NCBI GenBank assembly: GCA_963731585.1
Contig: CAVSWC010000013.1
Span: 620,001-684,000, forward strand
DNA: 64,000 bases
Direction of reading: 5' to 3'
Source: CANKHA01 sp963731585
GTDB taxonomy: Bacteria; Pseudomonadota; Alphaproteobacteria; Rhizobiales; Xanthobacteraceae
The translations under genes and the position numbers were made by a program. Below are positions 55,567 to 64,000 of this stretch, piece by piece (the first letter of the stretch is position 1; each line of letters opens with the position of its first letter). The notes under the pieces were generated by a model. That model did no database searches, was not told the origin of the DNA, and saw only the letters and a program-made list of their open reading frames with translations.

Positions 55567-56385
55567 ATGCGCCGTTATGAGGCGAAGCAACAATACGAAC
55601 GAGAACGGATGCCTCTCTTTTCTGCACTTCGCCGCTACTTGGCAGTCTTGGGCGCGCTGCTGCGGCGGGAGGAGGAAAACCGCCGCCAGAATCCTCTGGA
55701 GTCCTTCGTCAATTTGCTGGAACCGATTATTATGATCGCGACGCTCAGCTTTATGTTTTATTTCCTCGGTCGCCGGCAAGTGTCGCCGCTCGGCGGCCCG
55801 CCGCTATTGTTTTACTCGACCGGGTTCTTTCCACTCTATTTCTTCATCTATATTTCGCGTCGCATGCGCGGGGCTATCGATGCTCCCCAGAGACGATTCC
55901 CGATCGAGCAGCGGCTCGACCACATCATCGTGCACGTCATTATGCGGATCATCGACTATACGGTACTTGGCATCATTCTTTTCGGCGGTATCTATCTGTT
56001 CTTTACCGACCAGGCGATCCCCAGCGACTTGAAGCCGATCGCCTGGGGATGCCTGGCCATCATCGCGCTCGGTTTTGGCTGGGGAGTTTTGACTCTGGTC
56101 TTGAGCAGGACGTCCCGGTTTTGGAACGTTGTCTTTCCAGCCGTGAATCGTGCGCTGATATTATTCACGGGTGTTATTTTCCTGCCGGATGTTCTCGCTC
56201 CCGATGTCCGTTACGCGCTCAGTTTTAACCCGCTGCTACATGCCGTGCAGCTATTCAGGTTGGGCTTCTATCCGCAATATCCTGCGATCCTTCTGGATGT
56301 GCAGTATCTGGCCTATTGCGCCGTTTTTGCTCTATTTTTTGGGCTCGTTCTCGAGCGGGCCACCAGGCGATTCGAAGGGCGATGA
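55567..56385 (+). CDS. kpsM: Capsule export ABC permease (KpsM/Wzm-type)
   Basis: A 272-residue ABC-2 permease with about six helices (MIATLSFMFYFLG, LFYSTGFFPLYFFIYIS, YTVLGIILFGGIYLFF, LAIIALGFGWGVLTLV, ALILFTGVIFLPDVL, YCAVFALFFGLVL). It carries the ABC-2 motif with FNPLLHAVQLFRLGFYP. The ATG at 55567 (GGAG upstream) is preferred over an earlier GTG-type frame. It is 23 nt after rfbB, and its stop overlaps the start of the next gene by 4 nt (ATGA). Together with the ATPase-like gene it would export the capsule or O-polysaccharide. Confidence 0.86.
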   Translation: MRRYEAKQQYERERMPLFSALRRYLAVLGALLRREEENRRQNPLESFVNLLEPIIMIATLSFMFYFLGRRQVSPLGGPPLLFYSTGFFPLYFFIYISRRMRGAIDAPQRRFPIEQRLDHIIVHVIMRIIDYTVLGIILFGGIYLFFTDQAIPSDLKPIAWGCLAIIALGFGWGVLTLVLSRTSRFWNVVFPAVNRALILFTGVIFLPDVLAPDVRYALSFNPLLHAVQLFRLGFYPQYPAILLDVQYLAYCAVFALFFGLVLERATRRFEGR

Positions 56386-57122
56386 TTATTCTTGAAGACG
56401 TAACGAAGGTTATCGGCACCGGCGCCAAGAAACGAGACGTGCTGACATCGGTGCGCGCGAGGCTCCCATCGGGCCATCGTATCGCTGTTCTGGCCTCCCG
56501 TCCGGAGGACAGAAAGGTCTTCATCGATCTCTTGAGTGGAGTTGTGCTGCCTACCGCCGGACGGATCATTCGACAAGCGCGGGTGGGATTTCCCCCCGGC
56601 CACCTCGGCGGATTTGCCCCGGATTTGTCTGTGCATCTAAACGTGTCGCATGTCGCGCGACTTTATGGAGCGGAAATCGAGGCGACGGTGAATTTCGTCG
56701 CCAAGATTTCCGGGCTCAGTGAGAATTTTGGCAAGCCTTATCGAGAATTGTCGAATACCCAGAGGCGGCACCTCAGCGCCATACTGGCCTTCAGCATTCC
56801 TTTCGACGTGTATCTTCTGAGCGATCAGCTCGTGCGGGCGGGCGGGAAAGGATATAGCAAGGAAGCAAGCGCCCTGTTTCAAGCGCGTGCCAAGACCTCG
56901 GGTATGATCATCGCCTCGGACGAACCCGCCTTTGTCCGTGAGTTTTGCGACATGGGACTCGTCCTAAACGGCGGCCAGATACGGCTTTTCCCAGACATCG
57001 AGCGGGCCATTTCTTTCTTCGAAAAGAAGCCCGTCAGCATTCCAGTCAAAGGAAAAGAGGAAAAACGTGCGGCCAGGAAAAGAGAAAGAAAACGGCAGCG
57101 CAAGGCCTCGAAGGAGGCGTAA
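56382..57122 (+). CDS. kpsT: KpsT-like capsule export ATPase homologue with lost nucleotide-binding motifs
   Basis: A 246-residue protein with the same layout as KpsT. It has MIILEDVTKVIGTG, LDxPxSG-like and FPPGHLGGFAPDLS (KpsT has the equivalent LAGGFQGSLT), HVARLYGA, and the C-terminal FCDMGLVLNGGQI. However the Walker A is VLASRPEDRKVF (residues 36-47) instead of GRNGAGKST. The signature is LSNTQRRH (123-130), Walker B is VYLLSDQ (143-149) without DE, and the H-loop is ASDE. All four ATP-binding motifs are degenerate. It has a basic tail (KRAARKRERKRQRKA). It overlaps kpsM by 4 nt, so it is expressed with it, but probably does not hydrolyse ATP. Confidence 0.82.
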   Translation: MIILEDVTKVIGTGAKKRDVLTSVRARLPSGHRIAVLASRPEDRKVFIDLLSGVVLPTAGRIIRQARVGFPPGHLGGFAPDLSVHLNVSHVARLYGAEIEATVNFVAKISGLSENFGKPYRELSNTQRRHLSAILAFSIPFDVYLLSDQLVRAGGKGYSKEASALFQARAKTSGMIIASDEPAFVREFCDMGLVLNGGQIRLFPDIERAISFFEKKPVSIPVKGKEEKRAARKRERKRQRKASKEA

Positions 57123-57141
57123 AGCACTTCGTCGGGCGAAT

Positions 57142-57978
57142 TTATTTTTGCGCGAGTATCGTCAGCCGCACAATCAGATTGGCTGCCAGCCAGGGGTCTC
57201 CAAGTTTGAAGGTTCTGGACCGGCCTTGTGGCTGCTCGCACGTGACCTGGATGCCGTCCGCATGCGGCTGCAACGCTGTAATCTTTGCCAGTGGTATGCG
57301 TCTATCACCATCCCCAAATATGAAATAAATATTTCGGTCGGTGACAACCAGATCGCCGGTAGCTTCTTCCAGCAGATCGTCGGTCGGGATTGGATCGTTG
57401 ATGAAGGCACGCAGGCCGCAATAGAGGTCGTTCTCGGTTGCCGGAAATACGATGCCCGTCCCTACCGGCGGGGACTTAACGGGAGTGCGGCGACGGAAGC
57501 AGATCACTCGGTTAAAAATCCAGATCACGCGTTCGTGCTGGCGTAGCTCGATCGGCATTGGCCCGACCACAGTGACCCGGTCCGGCAGCTGACCCGCATC
57601 AAGCTCCCGCAGCATACTGATCTTGATCAGCTTCTCGTTCAGCTCCGTCACATCCGCGATGCCGGGGCCGAGCGCATCCTTAATTTCGGAGATACGCTCT
57701 TCCTCCGTTGTCGTCAGCAGGCGCTCTGCCAAAACAGAATCGATCATGCTGCTAATGCCCCGCACGCATAACGACCCAAGATCGCGCGGCTTAATGAATG
57801 AGGCGCCTGCCGCATCCTTCAGCAGTGCGCCAAACCGCTCCGCGGACAGCGAACTGTGCAAGGCCTTGGTGAAGAGCTCCGGGATCGTGGCCAGCGCGCG
57901 AGTATGTCGTTCCTGGCATTCCGCATGCCGTCTACGCCAAAATCCTGTTGGCTGGTTGCAATAAACACAGCGCGCCAT
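57142..57978 (-). CDS. Zinc-ribbon-like protein with a C-terminal PH-like region
   Basis: A 278-residue protein of unknown function. The N-terminal MARCVYCNQPTGFWRRRH with a following HAEC forms a C-x2-C-x11-C type ribbon, a metal site. A helical middle is followed by a beta-rich C-terminal half (LVVTDRNIYFIFGDGDRRIPLAKI), which resembles PH/bacterial PH-like domains. The ATG at 57978 (GGAAA upstream) is chosen because the family-like sequence begins there; a longer open frame starts at 58080. It converges with kpsT (19 nt) and lies next to GT2 on the same strand. Confidence 0.68.
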   Translation of the reverse strand: MARCVYCNQPTGFWRRRHAECQERHTRALATIPELFTKALHSSLSAERFGALLKDAAGASFIKPRDLGSLCVRGISSMIDSVLAERLLTTTEEERISEIKDALGPGIADVTELNEKLIKISMLRELDAGQLPDRVTVVGPMPIELRQHERVIWIFNRVICFRRRTPVKSPPVGTGIVFPATENDLYCGLRAFINDPIPTDDLLEEATGDLVVTDRNIYFIFGDGDRRIPLAKITALQPHADGIQVTCEQPQGRSRTFKLGDPWLAANLIVRLTILAQK

Positions 57979-58118
57979 CGCAAACTGTTTCCATTCCAAC
58001 CATTCAGGTGCGGCGACCGCCAGCAGCACGAATGAGTGAAATTTTCGCGTCACCCGAAGTAAACCTCTTATGCCCTGCATATTGCGCCTGAAATACCCGC
58101 GGATGAGGCTGCCGCTCG

Positions 58119-60191
58119 CTACGCCAAAACAGGGCGATGAGCAGATAGTGAAAACCCCGGGTGAAAGTAGGGGTCATCGCGAATGGCCTCAACCCAGCGG
58201 TTGACGAAATAAGTGCGTTCCTGGCGATACTGGTCGAACGGATTTCTTTCAATTCCGCGGCTGGCTGACTGCATGTGAATCAGGACGGCATCGGCCGCCC
58301 ATACATTCGTCCAGCCTCGCTCCGCCACCCGTAGGCAGAGGTCAATATCGTTGAGATCGACCGGCAGGTTCTCCGCATCAAATCCGCCGACGGCTTCGAA
58401 CTTGGCCCGTTCGATGGCAATGCAGGCGCCCGTGACCGCTGCCATTTCGCGCGTGTTCGCCGCCTGCTGCAAATAGCCATTCAGGCGCTCCCTCCGGCGC
58501 CTATAGATATGTCCGCTGATGCCGCCCATGCCCAGCACGATCCCCGCGTGTTGGATCCTCCGGTTTGGAAACAACAGCTTCGCGCCGACCACTCCGACCT
58601 GCGGCTTCATCGCAAGGCGCACAAGAGTTTTGAGCCAGCTGGCGTCAAGCATCCGGATGTCATTGTTGAGAAAAACCAACATTGGCGAATTGGTGGCGCG
58701 CGCGCCATCGTTGCTGAGCTTGGCGTAGTTAAATGGTTCCGGACGATCCAATATAAGATAGCGCGCATCGGCGCGCAGATTATCCAGCAACGCGCGTGCC
58801 CGGGCTTGCTCGCTGCCGTTATCTACGACGACCACATTAAAAGACGGATAATCGGTCCTTTCCTTAAGACCCCGGGTACAAACTGCAAGAAGATGTGCGC
58901 GGTTTCGCGTCGGGATAACGATCGAAACTTCGGGCCAATCCGGCTCGGGCTCGTTGCTCTTCTGTGCTGCCGGCGCAGCGGGCGACATCTTTGCGGTCTT
59001 GCGGCTGCACAGGATGCGGCGAATATGGCCGACAGTGGCTGGTTCCACCGCGGTGAGAAGCCGCCGCAACGTGGCCTGCTCATTCGATAGAAGATCTGCA
59101 GGGCTTAGGCCAGTGGCGGCAAGATTCCGGTGTCGCAGGAACGTAAGTCGGCCGACGTAAGGTATCGCCTTATAAAAGATCGGACTCCAATCCGGCTTCA
59201 AAATCGGAGCTTCGAGCGTCTCGTCTGGTCCAAGAGTATCTTCGTCGGAATAAAGCGCAGTGAGATGGGAGCTTTCCAGCAACGTCTCGGCCACGGCCGC
59301 AAGAGCATAAGGCGGCATGACGTCGCCCGGTTGGATGACGGCGATTCGATCGTCGTCAGCGAAATTCTGCTGTGCCAAATCATCGGGAACAAGGGCTAAA
59401 AGGCGCGGATCCTTGCCCATTTCGTCGTGAAAACGCGTCAAAACCCTGGGGTCGTTGTCTTCGCCCACGACTGCAAGCAGTGACCAGCTTTCATGCACCT
59501 GCGCGCGCAGTGAACGCAGCGTCGCGTTAAGTTCGCCCACCCGGCCTTCGAGCGACATGAGAAGGTGCAGTCGCGGGGCGGCACTCCAATCTCTGCGCGG
59601 CCGGTCGAAGCCTTCGGCTTCAAAAGGGCGCGCCATGCGTGCGGACCATTGGTTGTATTGATTAGGGGGAGTTCCACCGATCGCATATTTTACCGATTGC
59701 CAGGCCTCCTGGCGCGAATCGACCATGCGTGAGCGGAGGGCCCAGAAAGCCCAGAGCGGATCGCGGAAAAATCCACCCTGCAGAAGTCTCGGGCGTGACA
59801 GAACGTCGATGCGGTCAACGCGGAAAGAAAATGGCCCGAGACGCCGGCCTGGGCTGATAAATACCGATGCAGTTTGGTCGGGAACCCGTCCAATCCACTC
59901 GGCGCTTCCGAGGATTGCGCCGTTCATCGGCTGAATGAAAGAATTGCCGGATCGGGTTTCGAACCGGATCAGCGGTCGCACCGGCTCGTCAAAAAAGCCG
60001 GATGAATAGCGGATTCTGATCCACCTGCATTTGCATACCCGCTTCACCGGTTCCAGCCGCAGCCAGAATGGAAGCGAGACGGCATGCGTGGCGCCGCCCT
60101 GGATCACCACGCCGCTTTCCGGCTCCAGTCGCCAGGATTTTTCCTGACCGGGACGCAGTTCGATCCCTATCTTGCTTGCCGGTATCTTCAC
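58119..60191 (-). CDS. Two-domain GT2 glycosyltransferase (rhamnosyltransferase-like)
   Basis: A 690-residue protein from a GTG start. Residues 1-195 are beta-rich with no assigned fold. Residues 205-400 are a degenerate GT2-like domain (LHLLMSLEGRVGELNATLRS, ALYSDEDTLGPD, PILKPDWSPIFY). Residues 420-690 are a complete GT2 domain: VSIVIPTRNRAHLL, VVVVDNGSEQ, VFLNNDIRML (DxD-like NND), AGIVLGMGGISGH and VDLNDIDLCLRV. Similar proteins make rhamnose-containing O-antigens or capsules. It is 21 nt downstream of the CDP-alcohol phosphatidyltransferase gene and transcribed with it. Confidence 0.83.
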   Translation of the reverse strand: MKIPASKIGIELRPGQEKSWRLEPESGVVIQGGATHAVSLPFWLRLEPVKRVCKCRWIRIRYSSGFFDEPVRPLIRFETRSGNSFIQPMNGAILGSAEWIGRVPDQTASVFISPGRRLGPFSFRVDRIDVLSRPRLLQGGFFRDPLWAFWALRSRMVDSRQEAWQSVKYAIGGTPPNQYNQWSARMARPFEAEGFDRPRRDWSAAPRLHLLMSLEGRVGELNATLRSLRAQVHESWSLLAVVGEDNDPRVLTRFHDEMGKDPRLLALVPDDLAQQNFADDDRIAVIQPGDVMPPYALAAVAETLLESSHLTALYSDEDTLGPDETLEAPILKPDWSPIFYKAIPYVGRLTFLRHRNLAATGLSPADLLSNEQATLRRLLTAVEPATVGHIRRILCSRKTAKMSPAAPAAQKSNEPEPDWPEVSIVIPTRNRAHLLAVCTRGLKERTDYPSFNVVVVDNGSEQARARALLDNLRADARYLILDRPEPFNYAKLSNDGARATNSPMLVFLNNDIRMLDASWLKTLVRLAMKPQVGVVGAKLLFPNRRIQHAGIVLGMGGISGHIYRRRRERLNGYLQQAANTREMAAVTGACIAIERAKFEAVGGFDAENLPVDLNDIDLCLRVAERGWTNVWAADAVLIHMQSASRGIERNPFDQYRQERTYFVNRWVEAIRDDPYFHPGFSLSAHRPVLA

Positions 60192-60212
60192 GCTACGGCC
60201 TCGGATCTTCCC

Positions 60213-60890
60213 TCAACCCACACGGGGCGGATCTTCAACAGCGAGGCGGCGGAGGTCGGAGAGCATGCTCAAGACGAACGTCGCTAGGGTCAACAAGCTC
60301 CAGGTCAGCGACAGCCAGTTGGGATATGTCATCAGCAAACCTAGCAGGGTTATTGGCTGCGGCGGGAAGAAATACATCCCGGCGTTGAGGATAATGAACA
60401 TCGCGCGCATTTCCGTCGGACCGACGCCGCCGTAGCTGAGCTGGAAAACTCCGGAGACGTTCGCGCGCAACAAGCTCAGAACGGACATCATCAAGAAAAC
60501 GGATAGCGCGAGGAAGCATAGCTCCCCATAGATGAATCCGGACAACGCGATTCCGGCAGCCAGTAGAAGCTGCGTGATCAGGTCAATGGCGTTATCGAGG
60601 AAATATCCATATCTCGGCCGCTCGATCCGGCGGTAACGCGCCAGCGATCCGTCGAGCGAGTCACCGAACCAGTTCACGACGAAACCGAGCGACGCCACCC
60701 AGAGCCATGTCGCATCCCAGCCGGCGAGCGCATAGGCGCCAAAAGTGATCAGCGCTCCTGCGAAGCCGATCGCAGTTAGAATATTAGGGGTAACCCATGA
60801 CGGCATCCTCGCTGCAAGCCCGGCGAGCGCCGGACGCTCCAGAGGTTCGAGCCATCCGTTGTTGGTTCGCTGTTGCGTGGTGGCCGGCAT
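60213..60890 (-). CDS. CDP-alcohol phosphatidyltransferase family protein
   Basis: A 225-residue membrane protein with the CDP-OH-P-transf motif D-G-x2-A-R-x-G-x3-D-x3-D, seen as DSLDGSLARYRRIERPRYGYFLDNAID (abridged here: DGSLARYRR and GYFLDNAID). It has six hydrophobic segments. It transfers a phospho-alcohol from CDP to an acceptor, for example in phospholipid synthesis. The ATG at 60890 follows AGGAGG by six bases. It is the first gene of a minus-strand pair with the GT2, so it could make a lipid anchor, but this is only inferred. Confidence 0.85.
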   Translation of the reverse strand: MPATTQQRTNNGWLEPLERPALAGLAARMPSWVTPNILTAIGFAGALITFGAYALAGWDATWLWVASLGFVVNWFGDSLDGSLARYRRIERPRYGYFLDNAIDLITQLLLAAGIALSGFIYGELCFLALSVFLMMSVLSLLRANVSGVFQLSYGGVGPTEMRAMFIILNAGMYFFPPQPITLLGLLMTYPNWLSLTWSLLTLATFVLSMLSDLRRLAVEDPPRVG

Positions 60891-61246
60891 GTGGTCCTCC
60901 TGCTTAGAGCCACAGCGGCGTCCAAGCTCTCAACTAGTGACGGAAAAGGGTCGAGGATTTCATGCAACTATAAAGGGAAAGCTCCACAAGCTGCCAATAA
61001 ACAGAATCAGAACGGCCATAATGCCTGCGCAATTACCTTGGCCGGCGGAATACAACGATACCGTGGAGTTTCAGTAGTTTAGCGGATTTGCCGGGACCCC
61101 TGGCTGCGCGGATGATCATCTTGCAGCCGCATTCTTCCATTTAAACTTGACCCGCTGCCATCTTGGCCTAAGAAATCCCTTTGTGAGCAATATAGGTTGT
61201 GGGGACGGCCAAGATCGGATCCACGTCCGGGGGTGGGGGTATAAAC
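60891..61246. other. 356-bp divergent intergenic region before the PKS gene
   Basis: No supportable gene. For the minus-strand gene at 60890 a promoter candidate is TTGGCA (60997-60992) and TATAGT (60972-60967), spacer 19. For the plus strand, TTGACC (61147-61152) with a weak TAAGAA 16 bp later. A G-rich stretch (61227-61240) precedes the PKS GTG. I see no RNA gene or terminator with confidence. Confidence 0.5.
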
Positions 61247-64000
61247 GTGAATTCTATTCACTACTTGCGCGACGAAATTGCCGTCGTGGGTTGGGCTTGT
61301 CGTTTGCCGGGCGCCAAGTCTGTAACGGAACTCTGGTCACTTCTCCTGGAAGGACGTTGTGCGGTCACTCAAGTCCCCCCCGACCGATTCTCCCTCGATC
61401 GATTCGGCCATCCGCGCCGTCAGGAGCGCGGAAAGAGTTACACTTGGGCGGCCGGGGTCCTGGATGATCTCTGGGGCTTCGACCCCGGCGTCTTCGGTAT
61501 CTCGCCGCGCGAAGCCGAGCAGATGGATCCGCAGCAGCGCATCCTGCTGCAACTGACATGGGAAGCACTGGAAGACGCCGGCATTCCACCTTCCACCATT
61601 GCTGGAACCAATGTCGGCGTTTTTGTCGGCGCCTCGCAAGCTGACTATGGACACAAATTCTTCGGCGACCATGCCGTCGCCGATTCGCATTTCGCCACCG
61701 GTACCGCGCTGGCGGTCGTCTCCAACCGCATTTCCTACATCTACGATCTGCGCGGTCCGAGCCTTACGGTGGACACCGCCTGCTCGTCATCGCTGGTCGC
61801 ATTGCATCAGGCCGTCGAAGCGCTACGTTCCGGCCGCATCGAGACCGCCATCGTCGGGGGCATCAACGTAATCGCCAGCCCGGCATCCTTTATCGCCTTC
61901 TCACAAGCCTCGATGTTGTCACCGACCGGCCTGTGCCAAGCCTTCTCCGCAAAAGCCGACGGTTTTGTCCGCGCAGAAGGCGGTACCGTCTTCGTGCTCC
62001 GCAAAACCGCTCATGCGCAGGGCAGCCGCAACCCGGTGCGCGGTCTGATCCTCGCGACCGACGTCAACTCTGACGGCCGCACCAATGGTATTTCGCTGCC
62101 GTCCGCCGAAGCGCAGGAAGTATTGCTCCAGCGCATTTATTCGCGTGCGGCGATCGATCCCAATCGGCTCGCCTTCGTGGAAGCGCATGGAACCGGCACC
62201 CCGGCTGGCGATCCGCTTGAAGCGACGGCGCTGGGCCGCAGTCTCGGCCATGAACGTTCCGATCCGCTGCCGATTGGTTCGATCAAGACCAATATCGGTC
62301 ACCTCGAGCCGGCGTCCGGTCTTGCTGGCGTGCTGAAGGCGCTGCTCTCCCTTAATCACGGAATTCTGCCGCCGTCGCTGCATTTCAACGAACCCAATCC
62401 CAACATCGACTTCGACCGCCTCAATCTGTCGGTTTGCCATCAGTCCCTGCTGCTGCCGGATTCTCCGCTGCGCTGCGCGGGCATCAATTCATTCGGATTT
62501 GGCGGCACCAATGCGCATGCCATCGTTGCGGCCGGCCGGAAAAATCCGCTCCCTGTGTTCGGCCATGCGGCCAATTCAAGCCTGTTCGCGCTTTCCGCGG
62601 AGAGCAAATCGGCGCTGGTGGCCCTGGCGCAAAAATATGCTGAGCGCGTCACGCATCTGTCGAATGAGGATACCGCGGTACTCGCAAGCGCTATCGTCCA
62701 CCGCCGTGATCACCTGTCCGACCGCATCGTCGTATCAAGTTGCAACAGCCAGGATGTGATCGAGGGGCTCAACGCCTACGTCGACGGCAACGACAACGCT
62801 CATCTCACCGCCGGTACGGCGGTTGGGCACGATATGCCGGTCGCCTTCGTCTATTCGGGCAACGGCAGCCAATGGGTTGGGATGGGCCATTCCGCCTACC
62901 GGCACAGTGCGCCGTTTCGCGCGCATTTCGGCGTGGTCGACAGCCTGTTCCAGCAGATCGCCGGCTGGTCGCTGCAGGAAGCGCTCTTCAGCGAGACTTT
63001 GCAGGATCGCCTGCCGATGACCAGCGTTGCGCAGCCGCTGCTCTTCGCCATCCAGAGTTCCATCACCGCGGCGCTGCGTGCGCGCGGCATCCGCCCCGCG
63101 GCGGTGCTGGGCCACAGCGTGGGCGAAGTCGCGGCCGCCGAAGCGGCTGGCATTCTCGACCTGCGCACCGCGGTCGAGGTGATCCATTTCCGCAGCAAGC
63201 ATCAGGAAGTAATCCGCGGCCTTGGCCGTATGATGGCAGTGCTGGCGCCGCAGGAGAAGATCGAAGAGCTGATTGCCACGGTCGGGCGAATCGAGCTCGC
63301 TGCCTACAACAGCCCGCGCTCCGCGACAATTGCCGGACCGGCCGATGCGCTCAGGGAATTCAAAGCGCTGGCCGAAAGCCGCAATGTTGCGGTCGTGGAT
63401 CTCGATCTGGAATATCCTTTCCATTCGAGCCTGATGGCCCCGGTGGAAACGCGTCTACGCGTGGACCTGAAGGAAATCACACCGCGCGACGGCGACGTTC
63501 CTTTCGTCTCCACGGTAACGGGCGCGTGCTTACCCGGATCGCGGCTCGGCGGCGGCTATTGGTGGCGCAACGTGCGCGAGCCGGTGCATTTCATGGACGC
63601 GGTACGCGCGGCGGCCAAGCTGGGCGCGCGCTACTTCCTTGAAATCGGGCCGCGCGGCACCCTGGTGAAACATGTCTCCGATTCCCTGCAGGGCGAAGCC
63701 ACTGGTTTTGCCACGATGGCGGTGCTCGACCGCAACGACGAGTTGGTCGATCCATTCGATAAGGCGCTCGCCAAGGCGATAGTAAGCGGCGCTCGCATCG
63801 ATCTCGGCACCGTCTTTGGCCAAGATCCGGGGCCGGCGATCTCGCTCCCGCATTACCCATGGCAGCAAACCGAATTCCGGTACACGCCAACATCGGAAGC
63901 CGTCGGCATCGAAACCGACTGGCATCTCTTCGCTGGCGGACGTCACACCAGCGAGGGGCTGGAATGGCATGCCCCCATCGATACCGTTCGCTATCCGGAT
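61247..64000 (+). CDS. Type I polyketide synthase (KS-AT, start of DH), 3' partial
   Basis: 918 codons are open from a GTG at 61247 to the right edge without stop. Residues 8-440 are ketosynthase: IAVVGWACRLPGAKS, the active Cys in VDTACSSSLVALH, and the two histidines in VEAHGTGTPAGDPLE and KTNIGHLEPASG, closing with INSFGFGGTNAHA. Residues about 520-830 are acyltransferase: VFSGNGSQW-like, catalytic Ser in LGHSVGEVAAAE, and YPFHSSLMAP (a malonyl-type motif). The last part reaches a product-template/dehydratase-like start (PHYPWQQTEF). The gene continues beyond the window. Next to capsule genes it resembles the rkpA-type lipid-carrier synthases of rhizobia; its product could anchor the capsule. 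Confidence 0.9.
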   Translation, partial: MNSIHYLRDEIAVVGWACRLPGAKSVTELWSLLLEGRCAVTQVPPDRFSLDRFGHPRRQERGKSYTWAAGVLDDLWGFDPGVFGISPREAEQMDPQQRILLQLTWEALEDAGIPPSTIAGTNVGVFVGASQADYGHKFFGDHAVADSHFATGTALAVVSNRISYIYDLRGPSLTVDTACSSSLVALHQAVEALRSGRIETAIVGGINVIASPASFIAFSQASMLSPTGLCQAFSAKADGFVRAEGGTVFVLRKTAHAQGSRNPVRGLILATDVNSDGRTNGISLPSAEAQEVLLQRIYSRAAIDPNRLAFVEAHGTGTPAGDPLEATALGRSLGHERSDPLPIGSIKTNIGHLEPASGLAGVLKALLSLNHGILPPSLHFNEPNPNIDFDRLNLSVCHQSLLLPDSPLRCAGINSFGFGGTNAHAIVAAGRKNPLPVFGHAANSSLFALSAESKSALVALAQKYAERVTHLSNEDTAVLASAIVHRRDHLSDRIVVSSCNSQDVIEGLNAYVDGNDNAHLTAGTAVGHDMPVAFVYSGNGSQWVGMGHSAYRHSAPFRAHFGVVDSLFQQIAGWSLQEALFSETLQDRLPMTSVAQPLLFAIQSSITAALRARGIRPAAVLGHSVGEVAAAEAAGILDLRTAVEVIHFRSKHQEVIRGLGRMMAVLAPQEKIEELIATVGRIELAAYNSPRSATIAGPADALREFKALAESRNVAVVDLDLEYPFHSSLMAPVETRLRVDLKEITPRDGDVPFVSTVTGACLPGSRLGGGYWWRNVREPVHFMDAVRAAAKLGARYFLEIGPRGTLVKHVSDSLQGEATGFATMAVLDRNDELVDPFDKALAKAIVSGARIDLGTVFGQDPGPAISLPHYPWQQTEFRYTPTSEAVGIETDWHLFAGGRHTSEGLEWHAPIDTVRYPD

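Noticed and set aside
1..64000. CRISPR arrays, tRNA/rRNA genes, transposase genes or insertion-sequence ends
   Set aside because: None were recognised by reading; no regular direct repeats with spacers, no transposase motifs, and no tRNA-like TTCRANNC context in the intergenic regions.

Overview
The window (about 60% G+C, dense coding, short intergenic gaps) looks like the chromosome of a soil or plant-associated alphaproteobacterium of the order Hyphomicrobiales (Bradyrhizobium/Xanthobacteraceae-like). The basis is gene content: bifunctional putA, ExoD, NdvA-type glucan exporter, CreA, a caa3-type oxidase with fused subunits I and III, DUF1800/DUF1501 pair, TctCBA transporter, and a rhizobial-style group 2 capsule locus next to a type I polyketide synthase. 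The species is not identified.

Layout. 1-2910: end of putA (proline to glutamate), running in from the left edge. 8594-2911 (minus): a tight terminal-oxidase operon (CtaG-like factor, triheme cytochrome c, CoxB with cytochrome c domain, fused CoxA/CoxC, small membrane protein). 8655-10758 (minus): ExoD-family protein and UDP-glucose dehydrogenase. 11274-24896: a catabolic-looking accessory region with a Rieske oxygenase, two paralogous bicupins, ornithine cyclodeaminase-like enzyme, orphan solute-binding protein, aldo/keto reductase, CobW GTPase, LysR regulator, amidohydrolase with a beta-rich tail, two-domain VOC protein and a Cys-rich flavodoxin-like reductase. 25083-28712: SbmA/YddA-type and NdvA-type ABC exporters. 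28993-33576: TPR protein and DUF1800/DUF1501 pair. 33737-37735: a lower-GC surface-glycan block (epimerase, RgpF-like protein, sulfotransferase). 37950-48800: an Fe3+-type ABC importer, aldo/keto reductase, tripartite tricarboxylate transporter, His-rich LVIVD propeller protein and threonine synthase-like enzyme. 48912-64000: capsule locus with KpsE- and KpsD-like proteins, the four dTDP-rhamnose genes, KpsM, a KpsT homologue that has lost its nucleotide-binding motifs, a zinc-ribbon protein, a two-domain GT2, a CDP-alcohol phosphatidyltransferase and the KS-AT start of a polyketide synthase that runs off the right edge.

How it fits together. The right-hand third reads as a capsule system: rmlABCD makes dTDP-rhamnose, GT2 and perhaps the RgpF-like protein build glycan, KpsM/KpsE/KpsD-like proteins export it, and the polyketide synthase may make a lipid anchor, as RkpA is thought to do in Sinorhizobium. 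The middle contains two uptake-plus-catabolism gene sets with unknown substrates.

A striking property of the whole window is that eight otherwise well-conserved genes are split by single-base frameshifts (eleven events, ten of them net +1). That pattern suggests sequence errors in the assembly more than true gene decay, so these genes should be read as probably intact until checked.
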